DNA of 64,000 nucleotides from Protofrankia sp963555925 (GCA_963555925.1 CAUVXJ010000017.1:49274-113273), one strand, 5' to 3'; numbered from the stretch's first letter, positions 33,486 to 43,822 are shown. Translations and numbers: made by a program. Notes: a model not told the origin generated them from the letters alone.

Positions 33486-34196
33486 CTATTGGGCGATACC
33501 GCCGGCGTCGGCGCCGGCTACCAGCGGATGGATCTGAAACTCGCCGCAGAAGCTGAGTGCCCGGGTCAGTCGAAGGCTACGTGTCTCGTCCGGCGGCGTC
33601 ACCGTGAGGCCGATGTAGTCCGGGCAACGGCCCTGGGTTCCCATTGAGACGACGGTCCACTCAAGGCCGGCGGAGGCGGTGCCGTTCGGCGCCAGCACGA
33701 CCTGGGATCGTGGTGTCCCCGGGAAGATGGAGCCGACGGTGCTGCGGGCGGCATCGGCGGGGTGCTGGCCGCTGCTGTCGCGGGCGGCGACACCCGGATA
33801 ACCGGCGAGCGCGCAGGGGGTCCCCGTCGTGTTCCTGAAGACGAGGACGAGGCCCTGATGGCCCATGCCGCCACCGCCGGCCGGCGCCACGGTGGACAGC
33901 GTCAGGCCCGGTGTGGCGCAGCGCGCCAGCGTGGCCGGCTTGCCCGCATCGGCCCCGCCCGTCGCGGCGTTCGTCGTTGTGCTCGACGTGGTTGTGCTCG
34001 ACGTGGTTGTGCTCGACGTCGCGGTGCCGGACGACTGGCGCGCTGGAGCCGACCCGGCGACGGTCGGCGCTGACGTGCCCGCGGCACCTGCGGGACTGGA
34101 ACTCGTGTCGCTGGAGCCCGCGCAGGCGACACTCGCGGTCGCACACGCGACAACGGCGACGACTTTCATCGACAACCGACTGCCGGCAAACCTCAC
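33486..34196 (-). CDS. DUF4232 domain lipoprotein
   Basis: A 236-residue exported lipoprotein. The signal peptide ends in the lipobox VACAG. A Ser/Thr-rich low-complexity linker with a TSSTTTSSTTTSSTTT tandem follows. The C-terminal half is a DUF4232 domain with its typical paired Cys residues and LVFRNTTGTPCALAGYPGV. The start is the GTG at 34196 or the in-frame ATG at about 34169. The function is unknown. Confidence 0.88.
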   Translation of the reverse strand: MRFAGSRLSMKVVAVVACATASVACAGSSDTSSSPAGAAGTSAPTVAGSAPARQSSGTATSSTTTSSTTTSSTTTNAATGGADAGKPATLARCATPGLTLSTVAPAGGGGMGHQGLVLVFRNTTGTPCALAGYPGVAARDSSGQHPADAARSTVGSIFPGTPRSQVVLAPNGTASAGLEWTVVSMGTQGRCPDYIGLTVTPPDETRSLRLTRALSFCGEFQIHPLVAGADAGGIAQ

Positions 34197-34432
34197 GGCA
34201 CCCAGGATGGCTCGTCGTTGGCGCTAACGATAGTCCTTTGATGTTGTCTATCAGTAGTCTTCACATCGTTTTATCCTTGATGTCGGATGGTTTGCCTGGC
34301 GAGCCGGGGCGCGAGCCGGCCGGCCGCACCCGCTCGGTCCGAGGTTCTGGTCGGGTCCGGGAGCCGACCCCCTGACCCTTCCGACCCGTCCGGATACCGC
34401 CGCTGCCGGCCCACCCCGTAGACTGCGACGTC

Positions 34433-35505
<1,073 letters not shown>

Positions 35506-35509
<4 letters not shown>

Positions 35510-35537
35510 CCCGCCCACGGTTGGTTGGGCGGGTCAG
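35506..35537 (+). terminator. Terminator of ychF
   Basis: A perfect 12-bp stem (CTGACCCGCCCA / TGGGCGGGTCAG) with an 8-nt loop. The left arm includes the ychF TGA stop codon. It also lies between ychF and the convergent substrate-binding protein gene, so it may act on both. Confidence 0.75.
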
Positions 35538-35572
35538 GAGCCCGTACTGCCTCGCGTTACCGTCGTTGCGGG

Positions 35573-36817
35573 CTATTGACCCGACGCAGCTGACTGCCCG
35601 CAGAACGGTGCCGGCTGCTGGACGTCGAAGGCCGTGCCCTTGTTGTTGATCCGCAGGAAGGTATAGCACGGCGCGGCGTTCTGATACTTCGTCATGTCAG
35701 CAGGTGGTGTGACCAGGCCACCTGCGTCGTAGTTGCGGACCTGTCGCAGCTCGTTGATGAAGGACTGGCGGGTGGGGCAGGCGCCCGCGGCCTGGAGTCC
35801 GCGGATGAACATGTCAGCGGTGATCCAACCGCTGAGGGCGACGCTCTGCGTCGGTGGTTGGAGCTGTGGGGCGTAGGCCGTCATCCCGGCGATGAACGCC
35901 TTGTGAGCGGGCAGGTTCTCCTCGAAGGGCGCGACGTTCACGAACACGTAGGTCCCGGCGAGTTGGGAACCGTACTTGGTAAGCACTGCCTGGTCGTACC
36001 CGGACGGGGACATCGAGACCCGTATCGGGATCTGTGCCCGGTTGACTGCGGCAGTGATGTTGGTGAAGGCGTCGACTGTCAGCGCCCCGGTGAGTACGTC
36101 GACACCGTAGCTCTTGATCCTTGCAGCGATCGCGGCAGGGTCCGTCCCGGTCACTGAGATCTGTTCGGTGTAGACCACGTCGATGCCCGCGGCCTTCATA
36201 CTCTCGGTCATCTTCTGGGCGAAGATAGCCGATGCCTCACTGAACGCGATGCGGAGCACCGCGGCCTTCTTACCGCCCAGGTTTTTTGCGAATGTTCCCC
36301 ACGTCGTCGGTGCCGGGCCGTCGGTGAGGTAGTTCGACCAGGTGAACATGTTGTCGTTCTTGCTCCAGAGGGTTTCCGCCGAGAAACCGATCACTGGGAT
36401 GCCGTTCGTGTGCAGGTAGTCGACTGAACCGGAAACGACGTTGCTCGCCTCGAAGACGCCGAAGACCTGTGACCTTTCGATGAGCCCGGTTGCCACGGCA
36501 CGGTTCGTGGCCGGGTTGGAGCCGTCGTCCGCCCAGTCGTAGGCGAGCTGACGACCATGTACGCCGCCCTTGCTGTTCTCCACGCCGAACCTCGCGTCGA
36601 CACCGGCCCGGAAATCGGCGAACTGCGGTGCCGCGGGACCCGAAGAAGGGAAGATCATCCCGACGTTGGCCGCGGTCGGACTGATCCCGGGAGTCGAGCA
36701 GTTCGTGTTTGCCGAGGCGCTTGGTGCGTCGCCGCTGCCACCGCCGCAGCTCGCGGCCAACACAACGGCGACAACAGCCATGACCGGCCGCCGACCAAAC
36801 GGAATGCGATGCCGCAC
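35573..36817 (-). CDS. ABC transporter substrate-binding lipoprotein (Leu/Ile/Val-type)
   Basis: A 414-residue periplasmic-binding-protein-like (type I, branched-chain amino acid family) lipoprotein. A signal peptide ending in the lipobox LAASCGG precedes two lobes: VGMIFPSSGPAAPQF near the start and a mid-protein VSMSPSGYDQAV segment. The GTG start at 36817 has GGAGG six bases upstream. No permease or ATPase gene is next to it, so it is an orphan that serves a distant transporter or acts as a sensor. The ligand is unknown. Confidence 0.88.
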   Translation of the reverse strand: MRHRIPFGRRPVMAVVAVVLAASCGGGSGDAPSASANTNCSTPGISPTAANVGMIFPSSGPAAPQFADFRAGVDARFGVENSKGGVHGRQLAYDWADDGSNPATNRAVATGLIERSQVFGVFEASNVVSGSVDYLHTNGIPVIGFSAETLWSKNDNMFTWSNYLTDGPAPTTWGTFAKNLGGKKAAVLRIAFSEASAIFAQKMTESMKAAGIDVVYTEQISVTGTDPAAIAARIKSYGVDVLTGALTVDAFTNITAAVNRAQIPIRVSMSPSGYDQAVLTKYGSQLAGTYVFVNVAPFEENLPAHKAFIAGMTAYAPQLQPPTQSVALSGWITADMFIRGLQAAGACPTRQSFINELRQVRNYDAGGLVTPPADMTKYQNAAPCYTFLRINNKGTAFDVQQPAPFCGQSAASGQ

Positions 36818-37402
36818 GGCAAGCCTCCACGAGCCGAGGATGTCTCGTCGCGCTGATCCAGCGTGGCGCTGGGGCGACCTGCATAAGATCAAAATGATCG
36901 TTAGATCAACTAGAATATATAATTCATATCACTTAGTTGCGATCAGTTGTTCGGGGGGTGCCCAGGTCAGGGCCTTGTTGGTCCGGAGGTACGGTCGCAA
37001 CTGGGGCGCGGTTCGGTCGCCTGCGATCGCTCCGAGCGGTGCTGGTCGTGAGATTGATCGCAATACCCGAGGCGTACCGGTCACGCTGGTGCGGGCCTCT
37101 GCCAGGCGTTCGGTCAGTTTTTGTCGGACTAGCTCCGAATGCTGCTATGTGTCACCGACGGGATGCCTGCGCGTGACGCGGACGCATACAGAGCAGAATC
37201 AAACGGCATAACACCGAATATCTGTGACCAAGCTGGCGATACAGGGAGAACCGGACGCGGCCGACGCTGCCTCCGGTCGGTTCCGGGTCGCGTTGACACA
37301 AAAGGTGACACAATGCCGACCGTCCGGTGGGGCGGGTATCCACGACGTAGCGCGCCCGGCACGGCGCGGATCAGTGATGTTACTGATTTTCTGGACGCGA
37401 AC
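36818..37402. other. Intergenic region with AT-rich patch
   Basis: No gene is supported here. An AT-rich patch at about 36885-36950 stands out from the high-GC background and may include the promoter of the leftward substrate-binding protein gene, which starts at 36817. Confidence 0.4.
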
Positions 37403-37711
37403 CTACTGAGCCGGGTCCGCAATGCCGTGTTGACGCAGGACGTCGGAGATCCGGGATGCGAGCACGATGTCGAGGTCCGTGACGCCGCCTTGTGAATGCG
37501 TCCAGACTGTGAAGGTTGTCACACTGTTCGCTCGGTCGACGACGGGGTGATGGTTCATTCTGTTCGCCACGATCGAGATTTTCTCGATCGCTTCCGCAGA
37601 GATCTCATCGTCCATAGTGACCTTACGCACAATTGTTGATGTGTCACCGGTCCAGCCCGGTAGCTCGCCGAGCGCCTCGGTAACCTGGTCCGCCTCCAGT
37701 TTGGTGGGCAT
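37403..37711 (-). CDS. 4a-hydroxytetrahydrobiopterin dehydratase (PCD/DCoH)
   Basis: A 102-residue pterin-4a-carbinolamine dehydratase. The active-site motif is clear (NRMNHHPVVDRANSVTTF), followed by THSQGGVTDLDIVLASRI. It recycles hydroxylated tetrahydropterin cofactor. The length is exactly that of the family. The ATG at 37711 is 106 bp from the divergent Nudix gene start. Confidence 0.93.
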   Translation of the reverse strand: MPTKLEADQVTEALGELPGWTGDTSTIVRKVTMDDEISAEAIEKISIVANRMNHHPVVDRANSVTTFTVWTHSQGGVTDLDIVLASRISDVLRQHGIADPAQ

Positions 37712-37817
37712 GAAATGGCCTCCGTCCGGTTTGCCGGGCGCCTTCGGTGGCCGTCACCCGGATGCTGCGGGCACTCCTCGCGACGGGGAAACCCCCGCCG
37801 CTACAGTGTGGTCGGTC

Positions 37818-38249
37818 ATGGGGGAGTCAGGCATCTCGCGGGTCGTGGTGGCCGCAGCACTTGTCGATGCCCGGGGTCGCGTGCTGGCGTGCTGCCGGCG
37901 TGGGCCGCCCGAGCTCGCCGGCGGCTGGGAGTTCCCCGGCGGTAAGATCGAACCGGGCGAGGACGAGATGAGCGCGCTGGCGCGCGAGTGCCGCGAGGAG
38001 CTCGGCGTCGACATCGAGGTGGGTGCGTTCCTCGGCGAGGTTGCGCTGCCCGCGGTCGGCTGGGTGCTGCGGGTGTGGTTCACCCGAATCATCGGCGGCG
38101 AGCCGCGTCCGATCGCGCATTCGGCATTGCGGTGGCTCGCGTCGCACGAGCTTGACGACGTACCGTGGCTTTCGCCTGATGTTCCGCTGGTCGAAGATCT
38201 TCGCGACAAGCTGGCGGCGGGCACTTCGGGGGTATGGGGTGATACGTAA
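37818..38249 (+). CDS. Nudix (MutT-type) hydrolase
   Basis: A 143-residue MutT-like nucleotide pyrophosphohydrolase, probably cleaning oxidised dNTPs such as 8-oxo-dGTP. The Nudix box is complete: GGKIEPGEDEMSALAREC followed by REELGV. The N-terminal VVVAAALVDARGRVLACCRR and FPGGK are typical MutT. ATG 37818 is chosen; a GTG at 37803 is possible. Confidence 0.92.
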   Translation: MGESGISRVVVAAALVDARGRVLACCRRGPPELAGGWEFPGGKIEPGEDEMSALARECREELGVDIEVGAFLGEVALPAVGWVLRVWFTRIIGGEPRPIAHSALRWLASHELDDVPWLSPDVPLVEDLRDKLAAGTSGVWGDT

Positions 38250-38497
38250 CGTTAACGGATGGTGTTGATAAGTAAACCTTCCGTTGATTTTCAGTGTGCG
38301 GTCTCCCGGGTCCGTACCATGGGGGCAGACCTCGCCAGAGGCGAGCCGGAACGGGCCGATCTACTGCTGCCTGTGCCCGGCACGTGGGCTGTCCCGTCGG
38401 GCCGGATCCAGCGGCCAGCGTCATGATGTCAGCACCATCTGTCCAGTAACACCAGCCCCGGGGCCGCTGCCCCACGTCCGTACCGGAGTCCGCCACC

Positions 38498-40339
38498 GTG
38501 TCCGTCCGCGCCGACCTGCGTAACGTCGCGATCATTGCCCACGTCGACCATGGCAAGACAACCCTCGTCGACGCGATGCTGCGGCAGTCCGGCGCCTTTG
38601 GTGACCATGCCGAGGCCACGGATCGTGTCATGGACTCGATGGATCTTGAACGCGAGAAGGGCATCACGATTCTCGCGAAGAACACCGCGGTTCAGCACGG
38701 CGACGTCACGATCAACATCGTTGACACCCCCGGCCACGCGGACTTCGGCGGGGAGGTCGAGCGCGGTCTGTCCATGGTCGACGGTGTCGTGCTGTTGGTC
38801 GACGCGAGCGAGGGTCCGCTGCCGCAGACCCGGTTCGTCCTGCGTAAGGCGCTGGAAGCCCGACAGCCGGTCATTCTGGTCATCAACAAGGTGGACCGCT
38901 CCGACGCCCGGATCGCCGAGGTCGTCGACGCGACCTACGAGCTCTTCCTCGACCTGGACGCGGACGAAACCCAGATCGACTTCCCGATCGTCTACTGCAA
39001 CGCCAAGGCGGGGCGGGCCTCGCTGAACCGGCCGCAGGACGGCGACAACCCCGACTCGCCCGACCTCAAGCCGTTGTTCGACGTGTTGCTTGAGTCGGTC
39101 CCGATGCCGGCCTATGACCCGCAGGCGCCCTTGCAGGCGCTGGTCACCAACCTCGACGCCTCCCCCTACCTCGGCCGTCTCGCGCTGTGCCGGGTGCACA
39201 ACGGGACGCTTCGCCGTGGGCAGAGCGTGGTGCTGTGCCGGGCGGACGGCCGCACCGACCGGGTGAAGATCAGCGAGCTGCTGGTCACGAAGGCGCTGGA
39301 GCGGGTGCCGGGCGAGGAGGCCGGACCGGGCGACATCATCGCCATCGCGGGCATCCCGGATATCATGATCGGTGAGACGCTGGCCGATCCCGAGGACCCT
39401 CGGCCGCTGCCTGTGATCACCGTGGACGAGCCGTCGATCAGCATGACCATCGGTATCAACACCTCGCCGCTCGCGGGCAAGTCCGGGACGAAGCTGACCG
39501 CGCGGCTGCTGCGCAACCGGTTGGATGCCGAACTGGTCGGCAACGTCTCCATCCGCGTGCTGCCGACCGAACGCCCCGACACCTGGGAGGTCCAGGGTCG
39601 CGGGGAGCTGGCACTGGCGATCCTGGTCGAGCTGATGCGCCGCGAAGGCTTCGAGCTGACCGTCGGCAAGCCCCAGGTCGTTACCAAGGAGGTCGACGGA
39701 AAGCGGCACGAACCGGTGGAGCGGCTCACCATCGACGCACCCGAGGACTATCTCGGGACGCTCACCCAGCTGCTCGCGGTGCGCAAGGGCCGGCTCGAGG
39801 AGATGGTCAACCACGGCACCGGCTGGATCCGGATGGAGTACCGGGTGCCGGCCCGCGGGCTCATCGGCTTCCGGACGGAGTTCCTGACCGAGACCCGCGG
39901 CACCGGGCTGATGCACCACGTCTTCGACTGCTACGAGCCCTGGTTCGGGGAGCTGCGTACCCGCGGGACGGGTTCGATGGTGGCCGACCGCACCGGCGTG
40001 GCCACCGCGTACGCCCTCTACAACCTCGGCGAGCGCGGCACCCTTTTCGTGGGTCCGACCACCGACGTCTACGAAGGAATGATCGTCGGGGAGAACTCGC
40101 GCGCCGACGACATGGACGTGAACCCCACCAAGGAGAAGAAGCTCACCAACATGCGGTCCTCCACCGGGGACGAGCTGGTGCGCCTCACCCCACACCGGCA
40201 GCTGTCCCTGGAGCAGGCGCTGGAGTTCTGCCGTGAGGACGAGTGCGTGGAGGTCACTCCCGGGCCGGTCCGGATGCGCAAGGTCGCGCTGACCGCGGCG
40301 GAACGCGAGAAGCTCCGGTCCCGTCGCCGCACCAACTGA
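38498..40339 (+). CDS. typA: Translational GTPase TypA/BipA
   Basis: A 613-residue ribosome-associated GTPase of the EF-G family, linked to ribosome assembly and stress or cold growth. The G domain is intact: AHVDHGKTTLVDAML, the switch and G3 region DTPGHADFGGEV, and NKVDRSDARIAEV. Domains II and III follow, and the BipA-specific C-terminal domain contains GTGLMHHVFDCYEP. It starts at a GTG. In actinobacteria mshB normally lies a short way downstream; here a broken mshB copy follows first. Confidence 0.97.
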   Translation: MSVRADLRNVAIIAHVDHGKTTLVDAMLRQSGAFGDHAEATDRVMDSMDLEREKGITILAKNTAVQHGDVTINIVDTPGHADFGGEVERGLSMVDGVVLLVDASEGPLPQTRFVLRKALEARQPVILVINKVDRSDARIAEVVDATYELFLDLDADETQIDFPIVYCNAKAGRASLNRPQDGDNPDSPDLKPLFDVLLESVPMPAYDPQAPLQALVTNLDASPYLGRLALCRVHNGTLRRGQSVVLCRADGRTDRVKISELLVTKALERVPGEEAGPGDIIAIAGIPDIMIGETLADPEDPRPLPVITVDEPSISMTIGINTSPLAGKSGTKLTARLLRNRLDAELVGNVSIRVLPTERPDTWEVQGRGELALAILVELMRREGFELTVGKPQVVTKEVDGKRHEPVERLTIDAPEDYLGTLTQLLAVRKGRLEEMVNHGTGWIRMEYRVPARGLIGFRTEFLTETRGTGLMHHVFDCYEPWFGELRTRGTGSMVADRTGVATAYALYNLGERGTLFVGPTTDVYEGMIVGENSRADDMDVNPTKEKKLTNMRSSTGDELVRLTPHRQLSLEQALEFCREDECVEVTPGPVRMRKVALTAAEREKLRSRRRTN

Positions 40340-40412
40340 GCGGATCCAGGAACGGGGACCCGGCGGCCTACCTCGGAAGGATCTCCGGCGCGGCGCACGG
40401 CCCACACACGGC

Positions 40413-40481
40413 ACGAGTGGAAGGCAGACGTACATCCGGTGTCCGATTTGCGGTTTTCTGGGATGTCAACCTTCCACTCGT
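40413..40481 (+). terminator. Hairpin downstream of typA
   Basis: A perfect 12-bp stem (ACGAGTGGAAGG / CCTTCCACTCGT) with a 45-nt loop, 74 bp after the typA stop. It is a plausible but not strong terminator because of the large loop. Confidence 0.45.
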
Positions 40482-40555
40482 CACGGCGGTACAGCTGACA
40501 GCACAAGGATCTTCTTGCCGCGGCGATCAACGTTGCCCGGTGAACCCCTGGGGAC

Positions 40556-40738
40556 GGGCTGCGTCACCGTTGCGTGTGTCGACCCGTAGGGTCGTGGATG
40601 TGATTGCTACCACTGGGGAGACCGGGTCCGGGCCGCGCTCCGCTTGAGGCGAAGGTGGCGGCCATGCGGGCGCATGCCACCCAGATGACGACGGATGGTT
40701 TTTTCTTCGCGCCGGACGCTGCCGGCGGTGTCAGCCAC
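40556..40738 (+). pseudogene. Decayed partial copy of mshB and its downstream gene
   Basis: Three ungapped pieces of the intact mshB region are fused here. 40556-40644 matches 47990-48078 (leader, GTG start and first codons). 40644-40708 matches 48785-48850 (C-terminal part of mshB). 40709-40738 matches 49024-49053 (start of the DUF6113 gene). The two losses are about 700 bp and 170 bp. The frame stops at the first junction (TGA), so no functional product is possible. Matching pieces differ by only scattered substitutions. This remnant and the intact gene bracket the SARP/peptide/ABC locus. Confidence 0.9.
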
Positions 40739-40845
40739 TGCCCAGCTCCTCGGCCCTTCCGAGCTGCGACTTCTCTGGCTGGTGAGAGTCGGTCGGGCTT
40801 GATCCAAGGAAGCGTGGCTCTTCCGAATGCATCGCGCCACATATT

Positions 40846-40874
40846 TTGACGGTTTTATACAGAAGTAATATATA
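40846..40874 (+). promoter_or_regulatory. Consensus sigma-70-type promoter
   Basis: TTGACG at 40846-40851, a 17-bp spacer, then TATATA at 40869-40874, inside an AT-rich island that is rare in this genome. It points rightward toward the SARP gene, about 600 bp away. The transcript would cross a possible 28-residue hydrophobic peptide frame (ATG 40980 to 41066), which has no good ribosome binding site. Confidence 0.55.
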
Positions 40875-41240
40875 TCACGTATCGCTGTCTGTTTATACCT
40901 TTTCTCCTACCGTGGTGTCATCTTCTTCCACGAAGAGAGAGGGTGATATTACGATAAGTTATGGATCTTCCGTTTGGCCCATGATGGCGATCTTGATTAC
41001 CGCGTTGACGGTTGCTGTGTGTAGTCGGGTACTTGCCTTGTCTGCTCCGGCCAAAGACCCCAGGTAGACCGTCGAGCGGTCGCTCGCCATCGATACCGCT
41101 GCCGTAGATGCACGGGTCACCCGGGGCACGGCGGTGTCGGGTGCCCAGCAAGAGCCCTGGGGGCGACAGCAGCGGCGAAATGCCCAGGAAGCATCCGTGT
41201 GAAGCAGGCTGTGGGTCAGGTTGTGTGTGATGTCCCGACC

Positions 41241-41340
41241 GAGTCGGGGTACCCGTGCATCGCGCAGCTATGGACGGGGAGCGATGGCGCGAGGTGCGTG
41301 CCCCGGTCCCGCGACGTCGCGTCCCTATTGCCGGTCGCTC
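41241..41340. repeat. Palindromic repeat family, partial copy (A)
   Basis: It shares the core GTACCCGTGCATCGCG and the right end GTCCCTATTGCCGGTCGCTC with copies at 59.1 and 60.3 kb, and the core with the copy at 63.6 kb. Only the core and right arm are clear here; no matching left arm is visible. It lies upstream of the SARP gene. The rest of 40875-41490 shows nothing recognisable. Confidence 0.75.
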
Positions 41341-41490
41341 ATATTTACATCGCCCTTAACGGCAACCGGAACCGTCCGAGAATCCGGGCCGGATCGCTTC
41401 AACGCCTATCAGGTGGAATATCACGGAGGGTGAGGACGTAAACCGACCGTAAAAGGATCTTCGGGACCGCACAGCGTGGGGGCAGGAAGA

Positions 41491-42297
41491 ATGGTTGAGA
41501 CAATGGCGCCTTCAATCAAGATTCATTTACTTGGCCCGACTGCTGTCGAGATACCTGGTGGGTGGTACGGCGGGTTATCGCCTCAGCTGCGTAAGGTGTT
41601 GGCCGTACTGGCTGTGACTAGGAAAGTTCCGCTGTCTGCCGAGCAGATCGTGAAGCGCGTCTGGAACGGTGAGGCGCCGGAGAGCGCCGTGCAGATGGTA
41701 CGGAACCACATCCGAGCGCTTCGCCAGCTCTCCGGGACGTTCGAACGGGATGTCGTGGAGCGTAGCCACGCCGGATATCAGCTCGCCGCGGTCGGCCTCG
41801 AGATCGATGCGGAACAGTTCAGATCGCTGCTGCAGGAGGGCAGACTGCTCCGTGCCGCCGGCCATCCGGCCGAGGCGGTACGCGCATTGGAGCGGGGTCT
41901 TGGTCTGTGGCACGGCCTGGAAGCGTTGGTTGACGTGCGGGATGTCCCCGATCTACGGGTCGAGGCTGTCGGGCTGGAGGAGTTGCGGTTCCAGGCCGAG
42001 GAGATGATTGCGGAAGGGTATATCGCCTTGGGACGCTCGGCGGATGCTCTTCCGATTCTCCGGGCGATGACCATGATGCATCCGTCGCGGGAGTGGCCAT
42101 GGTTGCAGCTGATGGTCGCGCAGGCGTTGATCGGTCGGCGGATAGAGGCGTCCGGCGAAACCTACCGGCGGGCGCGGCACCATCTGGTGGATCAGACCGG
42201 CCTGGACGCTCCCCTGCTGGCCCAGGTCCACCGGGCACTGCTCTGCGGCATCGATGGCCATGACCTCATCATTATGATCACACACAGGGAACGATGA
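41491..42297 (+). CDS. SARP-family transcriptional regulator (wHTH + BTAD)
   Basis: A 268-residue Streptomyces antibiotic regulatory protein. The N-terminal winged helix (about 8-100) has IKIHLLGPTAVEI, RKVLAVLAV, AEQIVKRVWNGEAPESAVQM and HIRALRQL, then GYQLA. The BTAD helical domain (about 105-265) includes AGHPAEAVRALERGLGLW. SARPs activate biosynthetic and peptide clusters. ATG 41491 has AGGAAG just upstream, better than the GTG at 41476. It is the first gene of the locus bounded by the two mshB copies and is likely its activator. Confidence 0.93.
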   Translation: MVETMAPSIKIHLLGPTAVEIPGGWYGGLSPQLRKVLAVLAVTRKVPLSAEQIVKRVWNGEAPESAVQMVRNHIRALRQLSGTFERDVVERSHAGYQLAAVGLEIDAEQFRSLLQEGRLLRAAGHPAEAVRALERGLGLWHGLEALVDVRDVPDLRVEAVGLEELRFQAEEMIAEGYIALGRSADALPILRAMTMMHPSREWPWLQLMVAQALIGRRIEASGETYRRARHHLVDQTGLDAPLLAQVHRALLCGIDGHDLIIMITHRER

Positions 42298-42370
42298 TCC
42301 ACTGGACAGGCCCTGGTCCCTGGGGTGGAAATGCCGGCCCTCCCCGCGACATGTAGAGGGTGTCACCGCT

Positions 42371-42937
42371 GTGAAGGACGAGGGGAGGCGCGTACTCGTG
42401 GACGAGGAACGGACGGCTTGTTTCGAAGCGCTCTATGCCGCCACGTTCAAGCACATCCTTGGCTACGCCCTGCGCCGATGTGACTGTCCGCAGGACGCCG
42501 CCGATGTGGTGGCGGAGACCTTTGCCATCACCTGGCGCCGAATGGACGCCGTGCCGCTCGGGGACCAGGCCCGATTCTGGCTGTACGGCGTCGCCCGCAA
42601 CGTGCTGGCCAACCATCGGCGCGGGATGGCCCGCCGACAGCGCCTGTCGGTGGCGCTTGCCGCGGAGGTCGCCGATCTGTACGAGCCGAGCGCTGAAGAC
42701 AGCGCGCAACTCAGCACGATCAGCCAGATCTTCCGGGATCTACCGGAGGTGGACAGGGAGCTCCTCTCGCTCGTCGCATGGGAGGGACTGGATCGCGGCG
42801 AGATCGCCACGGTGCTGGGTTGTTCGCGTAATGCCGTACGGATTCGTCTGCATCGGGCGCGCAAGCGCTTTGGCCAGGAGCTCGCCAGGGCCGGCGAGTC
42901 ACCGGGCCGACCAGCGATGGCAGGGAGATCGCAATGA
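42371..42937 (+). CDS. ECF-type RNA polymerase sigma factor
   Basis: A 188-residue ECF sigma factor with region 2 (ALYAATFKHILGYALRR, then DAADVVAETFAITWRR) and region 4 (FRDLPEVDRELLSLVAWEGL, then EIATVLGCSRNAVRIRLHRARKRF). There is no C-terminal extension. The start is GTG 42371, or GTG 42398, which has GAGGGGAGG upstream. The stop overlaps the next gene as ATGA, the usual arrangement for a sigma factor and its membrane regulator. Confidence 0.92.
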   Translation: MKDEGRRVLVDEERTACFEALYAATFKHILGYALRRCDCPQDAADVVAETFAITWRRMDAVPLGDQARFWLYGVARNVLANHRRGMARRQRLSVALAAEVADLYEPSAEDSAQLSTISQIFRDLPEVDRELLSLVAWEGLDRGEIATVLGCSRNAVRIRLHRARKRFGQELARAGESPGRPAMAGRSQ

Positions 42938-43620
42938 TGGATGCACGGAACGCTGAACGGCAGGTGGCCCGGCTGGCACGGGTGCGGGACGAGGAACTGA
43001 ACGGTCTGAACTCCGGCACGGCCGCGCGGACGCTACTGGCATCCATCGTGGCTGACCAGGTCCATCCGTGCGATCCGCAGCCGCGCCGCGGGCTGGCTGG
43101 GTGGCAGCCACGCAGACTGGTGCTGGCGGCCGCTGCCGTGATCGCCATGACCGTCGCCGGTGTGGTCGGTCTGAGTCTGCTGCAAGACGGGATGGGCAAT
43201 GCGACGTCCTACGCCAACTCCGCCATCGAAGTCACGCGGGAGAGGGATTTCTTCGTCGCCCGGATCAAGGACCCGCTTGCCGATCGCGACAAGTATGTCG
43301 AAGCGTTCCGTGCGGTCGGCAAGGACGTACGGATCGAACTGGTTCCGGTCTCCCCGAGGCTGGTAGGCCAGCGGCTCCAAGCGAGCGGTGGATCCGGCCA
43401 GATGTCCAGCGAGCTGGTCAGCTCCGGCCCGAACCCGGCGGACTGCGAGTTGAAGCCCGCTAGTTGCACGATGGTGATCCGTATCTCCGCGGAAACCACT
43501 GGAACGGTCCGGTACACGCTGGGCAGAGCGGCGCAGCCGGGCGAGGCGTATTGGGACCCGGACATCGATGCCGGCATGCCGCCCGCGCCCCATGAGATCA
43601 GCGGTGGCTCGGGGAGATGA
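42934..43620 (+). CDS. Sigma-linked single-pass membrane protein (possible anti-sigma)
   Basis: A 228-residue protein with an N-terminal cytosolic segment (about 1-60), one membrane helix (RLVLAAAAVIAMTVAGVVGL, about 61-80) and an extracytoplasmic domain containing two Cys (CELKPASC). It is coupled to the ECF sigma gene by ATGA, so an anti-sigma or sigma-regulating role is likely from position. It lacks the zinc HxxxCxxC motif. The layout resembles the membrane proteins often encoded after actinobacterial ECF factors (CU044_5270-like), but I cannot assign the family firmly. Confidence 0.8.
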   Translation: MMDARNAERQVARLARVRDEELNGLNSGTAARTLLASIVADQVHPCDPQPRRGLAGWQPRRLVLAAAAVIAMTVAGVVGLSLLQDGMGNATSYANSAIEVTRERDFFVARIKDPLADRDKYVEAFRAVGKDVRIELVPVSPRLVGQRLQASGGSGQMSSELVSSGPNPADCELKPASCTMVIRISAETTGTVRYTLGRAAQPGEAYWDPDIDAGMPPAPHEISGGSGR

Positions 43621-43791
43621 CGGTCTTGCGCTGCGCCGATCACGAGTGGAAAGCCGTTGGACCGGGCGCCAGGTCGTCGCACGCTGGAGGGACGCTTCGG
43701 CCTACCGAATGGAGTCAGCCGAGTGCGTACGGCTTCTTATGTGGCGCTTATGTCGAGAATTATGAGGATGACCGATGCTCCTCGAGGGGCG

Positions 43792-43822
43792 GAGGTGGCC
43801 CAAGGCGAAGTTGGGCCACCTC
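43792..43822 (+). terminator. Hairpin between sigma operon and peptide gene
   Basis: A perfect 12-bp stem (GAGGTGGCCCAA / TTGGGCCACCTC) with a 7-nt loop. It lies 172 bp after the sigma/anti-sigma pair and 67 bp before the secreted peptide gene. It could end the upstream transcript or act as a 5' leader structure for the peptide mRNA. Nothing else is evident in 43621-43888. Confidence 0.65.

Noticed and set aside
40846..41067. 73-codon frame with a hydrophobic end as a small protein gene
   Set aside because: Its first codon is the promoter -35 box itself, and the internal ATG at 40980 has no ribosome binding site.
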